DNA of 64,000 nt from Leptospirales bacterium (GTDB lineage: Bacteria > Spirochaetota > Leptospiria > Leptospirales > Leptospiraceae). Location of the stretch: positions 62,001 to 126,000 of the forward strand of contig JAAFIR010000002.1 of the NCBI GenBank assembly GCA_013297885.1, written 5' to 3'. The notes below the pieces were generated by a model. The model had not been told where the DNA came from. It did not search any database and saw only the letters and a program-made list of their open reading frames with translations. Both the position numbers and the translations under genes were made by a program. This document shows, one piece after another, positions 19,473 through 29,556 of this stretch; position 1 is the first letter of the stretch, and each line of letters starts with the position of its first letter.

Positions 19473-22400
19473 ATGAAGAACATTAAATTTTTGCATTTAT
19501 ATATTTTGAGCGTAATTTCGTTTATTGGGTTTGGAATATTTGTTTTAGTCCAAAGTGGAAGTAGTTCAAAACAGAAATTAGAAGAACTTGCTAAATATGA
19601 ATCTGAATTTAACTCTAAAATTTTATTAATTGATAAATCCTATATCTCTGCTTTTAAAATTAGAAATTCAGTTCCAGAATTAATCATTACTTTTGATCAA
19701 AGTTTAAATTCAAAACTTTCTAGTACTATTGGTTTTTATAAAACCAGTTATGAGGAAACAATTCTAAAACTTACAAATTTAAGCGAGTTAGAAAAATCTC
19801 AAGTTAATAAAATTAATCAAAGTTTTAAAGAAGTTTTTTTGAATATTGATAATTTTCAGGAGAATATTAGAAAGAAAAATGAATTTTTTGATGAAATCAA
19901 ATCTAATTCAAAAAATTATAATGATAATATAAAACTTGGTTTAGATGCTTGGTTAAAAAATTTAGAAGATCTAAAAGAGATTTCTGAAAAAGAAAAATCC
20001 GTTTCGTTGGAAAAATTAAATTTAAAAATTTCAAATTCTAACCAATTTCTACCCTACTCTATTTTAGGAATTTTATTCTTTTTATCAATTCTTGGTATAA
20101 TTGTATTTATTCAAAATACAAAACAAAGTTTTAGTTCTTTAAATCAAATTTTAAATGGTAAAGAAATTGATGTAAATTCTTCAAACGAATTGTTCCAACA
20201 ATTAAAATTTTTACAAATCCAACTAAAAGAAACAGGAGCTGGTGGTTCTGAATTAGAAGGATTAGTTGCAGCATTAAATAAATCTCAAGCTACAATTGAA
20301 TTTAATCCTGATGGAACAATTATTACTGCAAACCAAATGTTTTTAGATGCAATGGGCTATACTTTAGAAGAAATCAAAGGTAAACACCACCAAATTTTTG
20401 TTGAGCCAGAATATACTCGTTCTCAAGCTTATAAAGATTTTTGGAACAATTTGAATAATGGTCAATTTCAAATTGCTGAATATAAAAGAATCGGTAAAGG
20501 GGGCAAAGAAGTTTGGATCCAAGCATCATATTGTCCAATGCTTGACATTAACAAAAAAGTTTTAAAAATAATAAAACTTGCATCTGTCATAACCCAAAAG
20601 AAAAAAAATGAACTAGAAATGGCTGGATTAATAGCTGCTATTAATAAATCTCAAGCAACTATAGAATTTAATCCTGATGGCACAATTATTACTGCAAACC
20701 AAATGTTTTTAGATGCAATGGGTTATTCTCTTGAAGAAATTAAAGGTAAACACCATAGATTGTTTGTGGAAAATGAATTTGCAAATTCTTCAAATTACAT
20801 AGATTTTTGGAATAATTTAAATAACGGTCAATTCCAAATTGCTGAATACAAAAGAATTGGTAAAGGTGGCAAAGAGGTTTGGATTCAAGCATCTTACTGC
20901 CCAATTCTTGATTTAAATAAAAAAGTTACAAAAGTAATTAAACTCGCTTCAGTGGTAACTGATAAGAAAAAAAACGAAAATGAAATTGATAGTTTAATTA
21001 AAGCTTTAAACAAAACTCAAGCTTCAATTGAATTTGACTTAGATGGTAATATACTTTCTGCAAACCAATTATTTTTGGATGAAATGGGTTATACCCTTGA
21101 TGAAATAAAAGGGAAACACCACCAAATGTTTGTTGATCCTGAATATGCAAGATCAACTGAATACAAAAATTTTTGGACAAATTTAGCAAATGGAAAATTT
21201 CAAATTTTAGAATTTAAGAGAATTGGAAAAGGTGGAAAAGAAGTTTGGATCCAAGCTTCTTACACTCCAACTTATGACTCAAATAATAAAATTTTTAAAA
21301 TTATTAAACTTGCTTCGATCACTAGTGATCAGAAAAAAGCAGAAATGGAAACAACTAGAATCAAAGTTGCTTTAGATAACACATCAACAAATATAATGAT
21401 TGCTGATAATGAATTTAATGTTAAGTATATGAACAAAGCAATTGTAAAAATGTTTGAAGCTTCTGAGCATGATATTCAAAAACAATTATCAAATTTTAAT
21501 ATAAAAAGTTTAATGGATGTTAACATTGATACTTTCCACAAAGACCCATCTCACCAAAGAGGAATATTAAACAAATTTACAAACACTCACAAAGCACAAA
21601 TTACTATTGCCAACCGAATTTTTGATTTAATAGCAAACCCAATTATTAACGAAAAAGGGGAAAGACTTGGTTCTGTTGTAGAATGGACTGATGCAACTGA
21701 AAGAATTAAAAATGAAAAAGAAAAAGAAAAGCTAGATCAGGAAGTTGCAAGAATCAAAGTAGCTCTAGATAATACTTCAACAAATGTAATGATCGCTGAT
21801 AATGAATTTAATGTGAAGTACATGAACAAAGCAATTGTAAAAATGTTTGAAGCTTCTGAACTTGATATTCAAAAACAATTATCAAACTTTAATATAAAAA
21901 ATTTAATGGGTGTTAACATTGATACTTTCCACAAAGACCCATCTCACCAAAGAGGTATATTAAACAAATTTACAAACACCCACAAAGCCCAAATTAAAAT
22001 TGGAAGAAGAATATTTGATTTAATAGCAAATCCAATTATTAATGAAAAAGGGGAAAGACTCGGCTCAGTAGTAGAATGGACTGATGCAACAGAACAAATT
22101 TCAGTTCAAAAAGAAATTGATGATATAGTAGCAAAAGCAGGGCTTGGAAATTTTGATTCCAGAATTACAATTGAGGGAAAAACAGGATTTTTTGAGTCAC
22201 TAGGAAAAGGATTAAATTCATTACTTTCCACAACTAAAAATGGTTTAGATGATTTATCTGAAGTTTTAGAAGCAATGGCTAATGGAGATCTTTCTAAAAA
22301 AATTGAATCTGAATATGAAGGTTTATTTGGTAAACTAAAAGAAAACACAAATAACACAGTTGAAAAATTAAAAGAAGTAATCACTGAAACAAGAATGATT

Positions 22401-23213
22401 ACTGATAATTTGGTTAGTGCAGCAAGTGAAGTAAATTCAACTTCTCAAAGTTTGAGCCAGTCATCTTCAGAACAAGCAGCATCAGTTCAAGAAACATCTT
22501 CTTCACTTGAACAAATGAGTGCAAACATAAATCAAAATGCAGATAATGCGAAACAAACAAACCAAATTGCAACTAAATCAGCATCTGATGCTGCAGAAGG
22601 TGGAAGCTCGGTTTTAGAAACTGTTAAAGCAATGAAACAAATTGCAGATAAAATTGGAATTGTAGAAGATATTGCTTACCAAACAAATTTACTTGCTTTA
22701 AATGCAGCAATTGAAGCAGCGAGAGCTGGAGAACATGGAAAAGGTTTTGCAGTTGTAGCATCTGAGGTTAGAAAATTAGCTGAAAGAAGCCAAGTAGCTG
22801 CAAATGAAATTTCTAATTTAGCTGGAAGCAGTGTTGAAATCGCTGAAAAAGCAGGTAAATTAATCAGCGAAATTGTTCCTTCAATTAATAAAACTGCAAA
22901 TCTAGTCGAAGAGATTGCTGCTTCGTCTGCAGAACAATCTTCTGGGGTTGGACAAATCAATAAAGCTGTTTCTCAATTAGATTCTGTTGCACAACAAAAT
23001 GCTTCAGCTGCTGAAGAACTTGCTTCAACATCAGAAGAACTAACTTCACAAGCAGAAAATTTAAAAACTGTAATTAGTTTTTTTGTGAATGAAAGTGAAA
23101 CAAAACAAACTAAACAAACCAGAAAAGAAAATTCAATACCAAAAAAAGTTTCACAAAAAAGAGTTAATACGAACTTAGATTCTGAAAACTCTGACAATTT
23201 TGAAAGATTTTAA
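19473..23213 (+). CDS. Methyl-accepting chemotaxis protein with five PAS domains
   Basis: 1246 aa. TM1 (~8-27), a helical periplasmic part (~28-190, 4HB-like), TM2 (~192-214), then three PAS domains of one type (~263, ~384 and ~505; [22 protein letters not shown]) and two of another (~629 and ~760; [18 protein letters not shown]). A HAMP-like linker and a methyl-accepting/CheA-interacting domain (~980-1200; hairpin tip [16 protein letters not shown]) follow. The C-terminus is NFERF, similar to the NWETF pentapeptide that tethers CheR. The repeated PAS copies are alike at the DNA level, so they arose by recent tandem duplication. The [14 protein letters not shown] type is common in receptors that sense redox or energy state. 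Confidence 0.95.
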   Translation: MKNIKFLHLYILSVISFIGFGIFVLVQSGSSSKQKLEELAKYESEFNSKILLIDKSYISAFKIRNSVPELIITFDQSLNSKLSSTIGFYKTSYEETILKLTNLSELEKSQVNKINQSFKEVFLNIDNFQENIRKKNEFFDEIKSNSKNYNDNIKLGLDAWLKNLEDLKEISEKEKSVSLEKLNLKISNSNQFLPYSILGILFFLSILGIIVFIQNTKQSFSSLNQILNGKEIDVNSSNELFQQLKFLQIQLKETGAGGSELEGLVAALNKSQATIEFNPDGTIITANQMFLDAMGYTLEEIKGKHHQIFVEPEYTRSQAYKDFWNNLNNGQFQIAEYKRIGKGGKEVWIQASYCPMLDINKKVLKIIKLASVITQKKKNELEMAGLIAAINKSQATIEFNPDGTIITANQMFLDAMGYSLEEIKGKHHRLFVENEFANSSNYIDFWNNLNNGQFQIAEYKRIGKGGKEVWIQASYCPILDLNKKVTKVIKLASVVTDKKKNENEIDSLIKALNKTQASIEFDLDGNILSANQLFLDEMGYTLDEIKGKHHQMFVDPEYARSTEYKNFWTNLANGKFQILEFKRIGKGGKEVWIQASYTPTYDSNNKIFKIIKLASITSDQKKAEMETTRIKVALDNTSTNIMIADNEFNVKYMNKAIVKMFEASEHDIQKQLSNFNIKSLMDVNIDTFHKDPSHQRGILNKFTNTHKAQITIANRIFDLIANPIINEKGERLGSVVEWTDATERIKNEKEKEKLDQEVARIKVALDNTSTNVMIADNEFNVKYMNKAIVKMFEASELDIQKQLSNFNIKNLMGVNIDTFHKDPSHQRGILNKFTNTHKAQIKIGRRIFDLIANPIINEKGERLGSVVEWTDATEQISVQKEIDDIVAKAGLGNFDSRITIEGKTGFFESLGKGLNSLLSTTKNGLDDLSEVLEAMANGDLSKKIESEYEGLFGKLKENTNNTVEKLKEVITETRMITDNLVSAASEVNSTSQSLSQSSSEQAASVQETSSSLEQMSANINQNADNAKQTNQIATKSASDAAEGGSSVLETVKAMKQIADKIGIVEDIAYQTNLLALNAAIEAARAGEHGKGFAVVASEVRKLAERSQVAANEISNLAGSSVEIAEKAGKLISEIVPSINKTANLVEEIAASSAEQSSGVGQINKAVSQLDSVAQQNASAAEELASTSEELTSQAENLKTVISFFVNESETKQTKQTRKENSIPKKVSQKRVNTNLDSENSDNFERF

Positions 23214-23698
23214 TGATGATTGAAGATAATATGTATTTAACTTTTAAATCTACTGGAGAAATTTTTGGAATAAAAATTTTGCAAGTAAAAGAGATAAAAG
23301 AATATTCTGAAGTTACTTCAATTCCTTTAATGCCTGAATATGTTAAAGGAGTTATAAATTTAAGAGGGAATGTTGTACCAATTATTGATTTACCAATTCG
23401 ACTAAATAAAGAAAAAACCGAAGTAACCAAAAGAAGTTGTATAATTATTTTAGAAGTCCAATATGAAATGGAAACTTTAGATATTGGAATATTAGTTGAC
23501 GCTGTTAGTGAAGTTGTTGAAATTCCAACTTCAATGATAGAAAGAACTCCTAGTTTCGGATCAAAAATCAGAAATGATTTTATTTTTGGAATAGGTAAAT
23601 TAGAAACAAAATTCATAATATTACTTGATATGAATAAAGTGTTATCAATCGATGAACTTTCTAAACTAGAAGAACAAGTCCATACCAAAATGGAATAA
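23213..23698 (+). CDS. cheW: Chemotaxis coupling protein CheW
   Basis: 161 aa. A single CheW domain: FGIKILQVKEI, the conserved MPEYVKGVINLRGNVVPIIDL and a C-terminal GIGKLETKFIILLDMNKVL. It links the receptor to CheA in the signalling array. ATG occurs twice in tandem at 23213 and 23216; the first overlaps the receptor stop codon. Confidence 0.95.
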   Translation: MMIEDNMYLTFKSTGEIFGIKILQVKEIKEYSEVTSIPLMPEYVKGVINLRGNVVPIIDLPIRLNKEKTEVTKRSCIIILEVQYEMETLDIGILVDAVSEVVEIPTSMIERTPSFGSKIRNDFIFGIGKLETKFIILLDMNKVLSIDELSKLEEQVHTKME

Positions 23699-23701
23699 AA
23701 T

Positions 23702-24502
23702 TTGGAATATAGACTAAGAGAAAATGAGTTTTTATTATTCAAAAATTTAATCTATGATAAAACATCTATTAATTTAGATAAATCAAAAATATCTCTTTTA
23801 GAAAATAGATTAGCAAAAAGGCTAAGGCATTATGAATTTTCTAATTTTAAAGAATATTTTGATTATTTAAATAATCACCAAAATTCAAAAGAACTTCAAT
23901 TATTTATTGATTTGATAACTACAAATGAAACAAGTTTTTTTAGAGAAAATCCTCATTTTGAGTTTCTAGAACAAAAACATTTACCAACATTAGAGAAAAA
24001 CAAAAAACTTAATATTTGGTCTGCTGCTTGTTCTAGTGGAGAAGAAGCATACACATTAGGAATGGTTTTAGAAAAAAACAAATTTAATTATGAAATTTTA
24101 GGGACAGATATTAGTGAAAGAATTTTAGAGAGTGCAAAAAAAGGAGTTTTTCCAATCGAGAGATCAATTAAAATTCCGTCTAAGTATTTAAAAGAGTTTT
24201 GTTTAAAAGGTAAAAATGAAATGGAAGGTTTTTTTAAATTTGATAAAAAAATTTCTGAAAAATTAAATTTTAAATATTTTAATTTGAATATGAACTTTGA
24301 TTCTCTCCCAACTTTTGATATAATTTTTTTAAGAAATGTTATGATTTATTTTGATCAAAAAACTAAAGATGAGTTGGTTTTTAGAATTACTAATAAGTTA
24401 AAAAAAGGTGGATTATTTTTTATTGGAATGGCAGAGACTTTAATTGAAAAAAATTCAAAGATAAAAATGATTTCACCATCTATTTATCGGAAACTGGAAT
24501 GA
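23702..24502 (+). CDS. cheR: Chemotaxis protein methyltransferase CheR
   Basis: 266 aa, TTG start. The N-terminal helical domain (~1-75, ITTNETSFFRENPHF at its end) and the SAM-binding domain (NIWSAACSSGEEAYTLGM, ILGTDISERIL, FLRNVMIYFD) are intact. It methylates glutamates on the receptor. The NFERF end of the neighbouring receptor would suit CheR tethering. Confidence 0.95.
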   Translation: MEYRLRENEFLLFKNLIYDKTSINLDKSKISLLENRLAKRLRHYEFSNFKEYFDYLNNHQNSKELQLFIDLITTNETSFFRENPHFEFLEQKHLPTLEKNKKLNIWSAACSSGEEAYTLGMVLEKNKFNYEILGTDISERILESAKKGVFPIERSIKIPSKYLKEFCLKGKNEMEGFFKFDKKISEKLNFKYFNLNMNFDSLPTFDIIFLRNVMIYFDQKTKDELVFRITNKLKKGGLFFIGMAETLIEKNSKIKMISPSIYRKLE

Positions 24503-24981
24503 CACCTGAACATGTATTAGAAATTTTTTTAATGCCAGGAGACTTTTATTGGGGTGATGAAAATACTAGAATACGAACAATTTTAGGTTCATGTATTTCA
24601 ATATGTATTTGGCATCCAATTAAAAGATTTGGTGGAATGTGTCATTATATGTTACCAGAAAGAAAAATGAAAAATGAAAAACCAAAGAGATTAGATGGAA
24701 AATATGGCTCGGAAGCATGGGAGTTATTTTTAACGGAAATTTCAAACTCCAATTGTAAAGCTCCAGAATTTGTGGCAAAAATTTTTGGAGGTTCTGAAAT
24801 GTTTTCCAAACAAGAACTTTTAAATACTGAAATTGCAATGGGAAGAAAAAATATTGAATATGCAAAAGCAATTTTATTAAAAAATAAAATTCAGATAGTT
24901 TCTGAAAATATCGGTGGCAATAGGCCAAGAAGAATCCATTTTGATATATGGAGTGGAAATGTTTGGCTAAAAAGAGAATGA
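24499..24981 (+). CDS. cheD: Chemoreceptor glutamine deamidase CheD
   Basis: 160 aa. Catalytic Cys in TILGSCISICIW and His in GGMCHYMLPE, then a Thr/Ser region and GGNRPRRIHFDIWSG near the end, all typical of CheD. It deamidates receptor glutamines and can modulate CheA signalling. Its ATG overlaps the cheR stop by 4 bases. Confidence 0.94.
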   Translation: MTPEHVLEIFLMPGDFYWGDENTRIRTILGSCISICIWHPIKRFGGMCHYMLPERKMKNEKPKRLDGKYGSEAWELFLTEISNSNCKAPEFVAKIFGGSEMFSKQELLNTEIAMGRKNIEYAKAILLKNKIQIVSENIGGNRPRRIHFDIWSGNVWLKRE

Positions 24982-24988
24982 GAATGAT

Positions 24989-26025
24989 ATGAATAAAATT
25001 AAAGTATGTATAATAGATGATTCTGCATTAGTAAGACAGACTCTTACAAATTTAATTCAATCAGATCCAAAGTTAGAATTAATTTTTACAGCTCAGGATC
25101 CAATTTTTGCTTCGGAAAAAATGAAATTGAACTGGCCTGATGTAATTATTTTAGATGTTGAAATGCCTCGTATGGATGGAATAAGTTTTTTAAAAAAAAT
25201 AATGTCTGAAAAACCAACTCCAGTAATAATTTGCTCAACTTTAACTGAGAAAAATTCCCCCACTTTTCATAGAGCAATAGAAAATGGTGCAGTAGAAATA
25301 ATTACTAAACCCGTTATTGGAATTAAAGATTTTGTAAATGAAATATCTGATTCTTTTTTAAACTCAATCCACTCTGCTGCAAGTTCGGATATGACTAAAT
25401 TAAAAGTAAATTTAAAAGAACTTTCAGAAAGAAAGGAAATTAGAAAAGATTATCTACAAAGAAATGATATAGAAACTACTGATAAAATTATTGCTATTGG
25501 GACATCAACTGGAGGAACAATTGCACTTGAAATTGTTTTAACAAAACTTCCTTTAAATTCTCGAGGAATAGTCATTGTCCAACAGAAAGTTTTGCAAATA
25601 GGCTAAATACTATTTGTAAAATCGAAGTAAAAGAAGCTGTTAATGGTGAGAGAATTTTAAATGGAATGGCATATATTGCACCAGGAAATAAGCATATGCA
25701 AGTTAAACGACAAGGTGCACAATATTTTATTGATATATCAGATGGACCTTTAGTATCAAGACATAGACCTTCCGTTGATGTTTTGTTTCGTTCAATAGCA
25801 AAAAATGTTGGTCAAAATGCTGTTGGAATTATTATGACTGGAATGGGAGATGATGGTTCAAACGGTTTAAAAGATATTAAAGATGCTGGGGGATTCACAG
25901 TTGCACAAAGTGAAGAGACCTGTGTTGTTTTTGGAATGCCAAAGGAAGCTATTAAAAAAAATGCTGTAACTAAAATTTTACATTTGAATGAAATTCCAAA
26001 TTTAATCCAAAAATATAGAATATGA
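24989..26025 (+). pseudogene. cheB: cheB, frameshifted by a 7-base deletion at the catalytic histidine
   Basis: The receiver half is intact (IIDDSALVR, Asp in ILDVEMPRMDG, Lys in IITKPV), followed by the methylesterase nucleophile region IGTSTGGTIAL. At 25584/25585 the expected reading [13 protein letters not shown] is broken: the DNA goes directly from GTCCAACA to GAAAGTTTT, and the frame stops at 25604-25606. The other frame then continues perfectly ([23 protein letters not shown], catalytic Asp in [11 protein letters not shown]) to 26025. Restoring seven bases gives 347 aa, the normal CheB length. The missing codons carry the catalytic His (HMP). As written the gene gives only a receiver-containing fragment, and demethylation would be lost. 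Confidence 0.92.
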
Positions 26026-26567
26026 ATAAAGAGAATTTTTTTAAAGAAAGGGTTGAAAGACCAAATGGAGCAGTTTTTTTTTCAATTGTTTCTTACAACG
26101 AAGAAGAAGTATTATTTAAAGCAAAAAAAAAAATTGAAAAAATATCATCTGGTTCAAATTTTAGTTCAAACGAACTTCAACCTTGGAAAACGTTAAAAAA
26201 TGAACTTCCATCATCAACTGAAAGTTTTCATTCAAGAATTTTTTCTTATAGCCAAAAAATTCATCGTGATGAAATTCCTGTTTTAAAACTTAATTGTATT
26301 AAAATTGCTGAAAGCTTACAAAAAGAAGATTCATCTTTAAAAATTATTCCAGGCTATTTAACTGAACATAATTTAATAATCACTTCCAGTTTTGATGATT
26401 TTCATAAAATTTATTTATTTAAAGGAATTTTTGCTGAAATAATCTATAAATTTGAAAAAAATAAATTTCATACTTATCCAAGTTGTCCAAGTTATTTTTC
26501 AAATAAAGAAGTAATTTACTTTTTTAATCAAATCAGGAATTTTTATTTTGAGAAAAAAATTAGTTAG
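26022..26567 (+). CDS. DUF4416 family protein
   Basis: 181 aa. The C-terminal half fits DUF4416 as I know it: [17 protein letters not shown], then [20 protein letters not shown], a [13 protein letters not shown] segment and [13 protein letters not shown] at the end. The function of the family is not known. Its ATG overlaps the cheB stop, so it is co-transcribed with the chemotaxis-like genes. Confidence 0.7.
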   Translation: MNKENFFKERVERPNGAVFFSIVSYNEEEVLFKAKKKIEKISSGSNFSSNELQPWKTLKNELPSSTESFHSRIFSYSQKIHRDEIPVLKLNCIKIAESLQKEDSSLKIIPGYLTEHNLIITSSFDDFHKIYLFKGIFAEIIYKFEKNKFHTYPSCPSYFSNKEVIYFFNQIRNFYFEKKIS

Positions 26568-27072
26568 TTTAATTTTTCTTATTTTTTTCTGCAAACAAGA
26601 AGATTTAAAAATAAAAAAAATTGAATTATGTGAATATTTCAATTCAAGTGGTGAATGTAAAAAAGAACTCTCAGAGTTTCATACATATAATTTCGTAATT
26701 AAAGAAAAAAAAATTACTACTTGGGAAGAATTAGCTAATTCTATGTATTTCCATTCAAGAGAAACTCCTGGATTTATAATTAGGTTTAATCGCAGTTTTA
26801 CTGCTGAAGAAAAAATAGATTTTAAAAGAAAATATAACGCAGAATATTCTTTCTCTTCAGTTGAAGGAAAAATGGAAGGATTCGAAATCGGAGAAAACTG
26901 GATAGGAAGTTTTCAATATTTAGGTTCAATAATCAAACAAAGGCAAAAAAAATTTAAATTACTTGAAAAAAAAATTTCAAAAAATTTATTTCCAGCTGAT
27001 TTAAACATGAAATTTCAAATAAATGAATTTGAAGGTGAAATTAAAACTAATATAAATCTAATTATAGAATAA
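26548..27072 (+). CDS. Putative lipoprotein
   Basis: 174 aa, TTG start overlapping the previous gene. The N-terminus [15 protein letters not shown] ends in a relaxed spirochaetal lipobox with Cys at 15. The mature part has two more cysteines (ELCEYF, GECKKE) and mixed alpha/beta character. No family recognised. It is the last gene of the chemotaxis-like operon. Confidence 0.6.
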   Translation: MRKKLVSLIFLIFFCKQEDLKIKKIELCEYFNSSGECKKELSEFHTYNFVIKEKKITTWEELANSMYFHSRETPGFIIRFNRSFTAEEKIDFKRKYNAEYSFSSVEGKMEGFEIGENWIGSFQYLGSIIKQRQKKFKLLEKKISKNLFPADLNMKFQINEFEGEIKTNINLIIE

Positions 27073-27115
27073 TAATTATTCTATTCCTAAAAATAATTTC
27101 AAATTTTATAGAAAA

Positions 27116-28171
27116 ATGAGTTCAATTAAAGAAATAATTTCACAAAATTTAAAATTAGATGATTCAATAAAAGAATTAATTCAAAAAAAAATTAATCTAA
27201 AAACTAAACCAATTGGTTCTCTTGGAAAATTAGAAGAATATGCATTAAAAATTTCAATAATTCAAAACACAGATTCTCCAAAACTAGAAAATCCTCAAAT
27301 TATTGTTTTTGCTTCTGATCATGGAATTGCGAAAGAAGGATTAAGTCCATTTCCACAAGAAGTTACTTTTCAAATGGTGATGAATTTTTTGAACGGAGGA
27401 GCAGCAATCAATTCATTTTGCAAATCAAATGAAATAGAACTAAATGTTGTTGATGCTGGAGTGAATTATGATTTTGGAAATATAGAAGGATTAATTCATT
27501 CAAAAATTTCTTATGGAACAAAAAATATTCTACATGAAAAAGCAATGTCAAAAGAGGAATTAGAAAAAGCAATTCTTTCAGGATATAAAATTACTGATAA
27601 AATTTTAGATAATTCAAATTCGAATACAATTGGTTTTGGTGAAATGGGAATTGGTAATACAGGAATTTCTTCATTGTTAATGTCAAAACTACTTGGACTA
27701 AATTTAACAGAAACTGTTGGACGAGGAACAGGAAGTGATGATGAACAACTTATGAAAAAAATTTCAATTTTAGAAAAAGCTTCAAATCAACATAAAACTT
27801 CAAATGAACCATTAGAAATTTTAGAAACTTTTGGTGGATTTGAAATAGCAATGATAATAGGTGGAATTTTTGCTGCAGCAAAAAATAAATCAATAATTTT
27901 AATAGATGGTTTTATTGTTAGTATAGCTTATTTATTTGCTTATAAATTAAATCCTGAAATCAAAAATTATAGTTTTTTTTCTCATTTATCAGAAGAAAAA
28001 GCTCATATAAGTTTATTAAAATTTTTAAACCAAGATCCAATTTTAAAATTAAACATGAGACTTGGTGAAGGAACAGGTGCTGCTCTTGCTTATCCAATTT
28101 TAAAAACAGCAGTAGGATTTTTAAATGATATGGCATCATTTGATGAAGCAGGAGTCAGCAATAAAGAATGA
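27116..28171 (+). CDS. cobT: Nicotinate-nucleotide-dimethylbenzimidazole phosphoribosyltransferase
   Basis: 351 aa, full length. It makes alpha-ribazole phosphate from the lower-ligand base and nicotinate mononucleotide. Conserved stretches are KPIGSLGKLEEYA, VFASDHGIAKEGLSPFPQ, NGGAAINSF, GEMGIGNTG, the GRGTGSDDEQ loop and the C-terminal RLGEGTGAALAYPIL with catalytic Glu. It starts a three-gene cobalamin operon; no cobalamin riboswitch is visible in the 43-base gap upstream. Confidence 0.95.
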   Translation: MSSIKEIISQNLKLDDSIKELIQKKINLKTKPIGSLGKLEEYALKISIIQNTDSPKLENPQIIVFASDHGIAKEGLSPFPQEVTFQMVMNFLNGGAAINSFCKSNEIELNVVDAGVNYDFGNIEGLIHSKISYGTKNILHEKAMSKEELEKAILSGYKITDKILDNSNSNTIGFGEMGIGNTGISSLLMSKLLGLNLTETVGRGTGSDDEQLMKKISILEKASNQHKTSNEPLEILETFGGFEIAMIIGGIFAAAKNKSIILIDGFIVSIAYLFAYKLNPEIKNYSFFSHLSEEKAHISLLKFLNQDPILKLNMRLGEGTGAALAYPILKTAVGFLNDMASFDEAGVSNKE

Positions 28172-28926
28172 AAAAAGAATTTGAATTATTTTTAACTGCT
28201 TTGATGTTTTTTACAAGAATTCCTATTCCTGAAATTTCTTATTCTGAAGAAAAATTAAATAAGTCCTCTAAATATTTTCCATTAGTTGGGACATTTGTTG
28301 GAGCTATTTCAGCATTAAGTTTTATGCTTAGTAGTTTTATATTTTCAAAAGAAATTTCTATTTTAATTTCGATGCTAACTTCTGTATTAGTTACTGGTGC
28401 CTTTCATGAAGATGGTTTTACTGATTTTATAGATGGAATTGGTGGAGGCTACACTAAAGAAAAAATTTTAATTATAATGAAAGATTCTAGAATTGGAGCT
28501 TTTGGAGCAATTGCAATTTTTTTCATGTTCAGTTTTAAACTTATTGTATTAAAAGAAATTTCAGATAAATTAATTCCATTCATACTAATTTTATCAAATT
28601 CATTATCTAGACTCAATTCAATTTCGATATTGATGAGTTTAAATTATGTCAGTGAAAATGGGAAATCAAAACCAATTGCTACTAAAATGAAAAATAATGA
28701 ATTTATTTTTTGTATATTACTTGGAATTTTACCTATTTTTGTATTTCAAAATATTTATATTCTTTTTTTAATTCCAGTATTAATTTTTTTGAGATACTTT
28801 TTTATCAATTACCTCAAAAAAAATATTGGTGGATATACTGGAGATATTCTTGGAGCATTTCAAGTAATTTCTGAAATCATAATTTATCTAGAAGTGTTAG
28901 TTTTACAAAAATGGAAATTTATTTAA
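28168..28926 (+). CDS. cobS: Adenosylcobinamide-GDP ribazoletransferase (cobalamin synthase)
   Basis: 252 aa integral membrane protein with about six helices. Family motifs include TRIPIPE near the N-terminus, FHEDGFTDFIDGIGGGYTKE (acidic metal-binding loop), MKDSRIGAFG and GGYTGDILGAFQ. It joins adenosylcobinamide-GDP to alpha-ribazole. It overlaps cobT by 4 bases and the phosphatase gene by 16. Confidence 0.94.
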   Translation: MKKEFELFLTALMFFTRIPIPEISYSEEKLNKSSKYFPLVGTFVGAISALSFMLSSFIFSKEISILISMLTSVLVTGAFHEDGFTDFIDGIGGGYTKEKILIIMKDSRIGAFGAIAIFFMFSFKLIVLKEISDKLIPFILILSNSLSRLNSISILMSLNYVSENGKSKPIATKMKNNEFIFCILLGILPIFVFQNIYILFLIPVLIFLRYFFINYLKKNIGGYTGDILGAFQVISEIIIYLEVLVLQKWKFI

Positions 28927-29477
28927 TCAGACATACTAAAGTTGAACTTAGCACAGAGTATTGTTATGGTTCTTCGGATATTTCTCTTTCAGAAAACTTT
29001 TTTTGTGATTTTGAAAAAGTAAAATCAAAACTTCCAAATTTAGAAAATTATGAAATTCATTCAAGTCCTTTAAAAAGATGTAAATTGCTTTCTGAATTTT
29101 TATTCCAAAATCAAAAAATTAATTTTGATGATAAATTAATCGAATTTAGTTTTGGAGACTGGGAATTAAAAAAATGGACTGAAATAAAAAAAGAAGAATT
29201 TGACTTATGGAAAAAAGATTTTGTAAATCACAAAGTTCCAAATGGCAATTCTTATTTTGAAGTTTCAAAAAAAGTAGAAAGTTTTATAAATGAAAAAATT
29301 TTAAATTCAGAAAAAAATAAAATCATCGTTGCTCATGGTGGAATCATTAGACCTTTAATTTCTTATTTTCTTGGACTTGAATTAAAAAATTCTTTTAAAT
29401 TAAAAATTGATTATGGTTCAATTTCAAAAATAAAAATTGATAGAGAAATCATACATTTAGAATTTTTGAATTTATAA
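28911..29477 (+). CDS. cobC: Histidine phosphatase family protein, likely alpha-ribazole phosphatase
   Basis: 188 aa. Phosphoglycerate-mutase-like fold: IYLIRHTKVE (catalytic RHT), SSPLKRCKLLSEF, EFSFGDWE and the second His in VAHGGIIRP. Family and position after cobT-cobS indicate dephosphorylation of alpha-ribazole phosphate. The symbol rests on this context. Confidence 0.88.
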   Translation: MEIYLIRHTKVELSTEYCYGSSDISLSENFFCDFEKVKSKLPNLENYEIHSSPLKRCKLLSEFLFQNQKINFDDKLIEFSFGDWELKKWTEIKKEEFDLWKKDFVNHKVPNGNSYFEVSKKVESFINEKILNSEKNKIIVAHGGIIRPLISYFLGLELKNSFKLKIDYGSISKIKIDREIIHLEFLNL

Positions 29478-29556
29478 AATAAGAAGTCATTTGGTTAGAT
29501 AAATAGTAGTCCCAAAAAATTTAAATATAATAGGAAGTATTCTTAATTTACTCCAC

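Noticed and set aside
20250-22120. CRISPR-like or minisatellite repeats in the receptor gene
   Set aside because: The repeats are whole PAS domains of 366-393 bases in frame, not short spaced repeats; no CRISPR array is present in the window.
22106-23197. Long minus-strand ORFs antisense to the receptor and cheW
   Set aside because: Their composition mirrors the plus-strand coding sequence and they have no start signals or family similarity.
27073-27115. Cobalamin riboswitch upstream of cobT
   Set aside because: The gap is only 43 bases and lacks any B12-box-like sequence.
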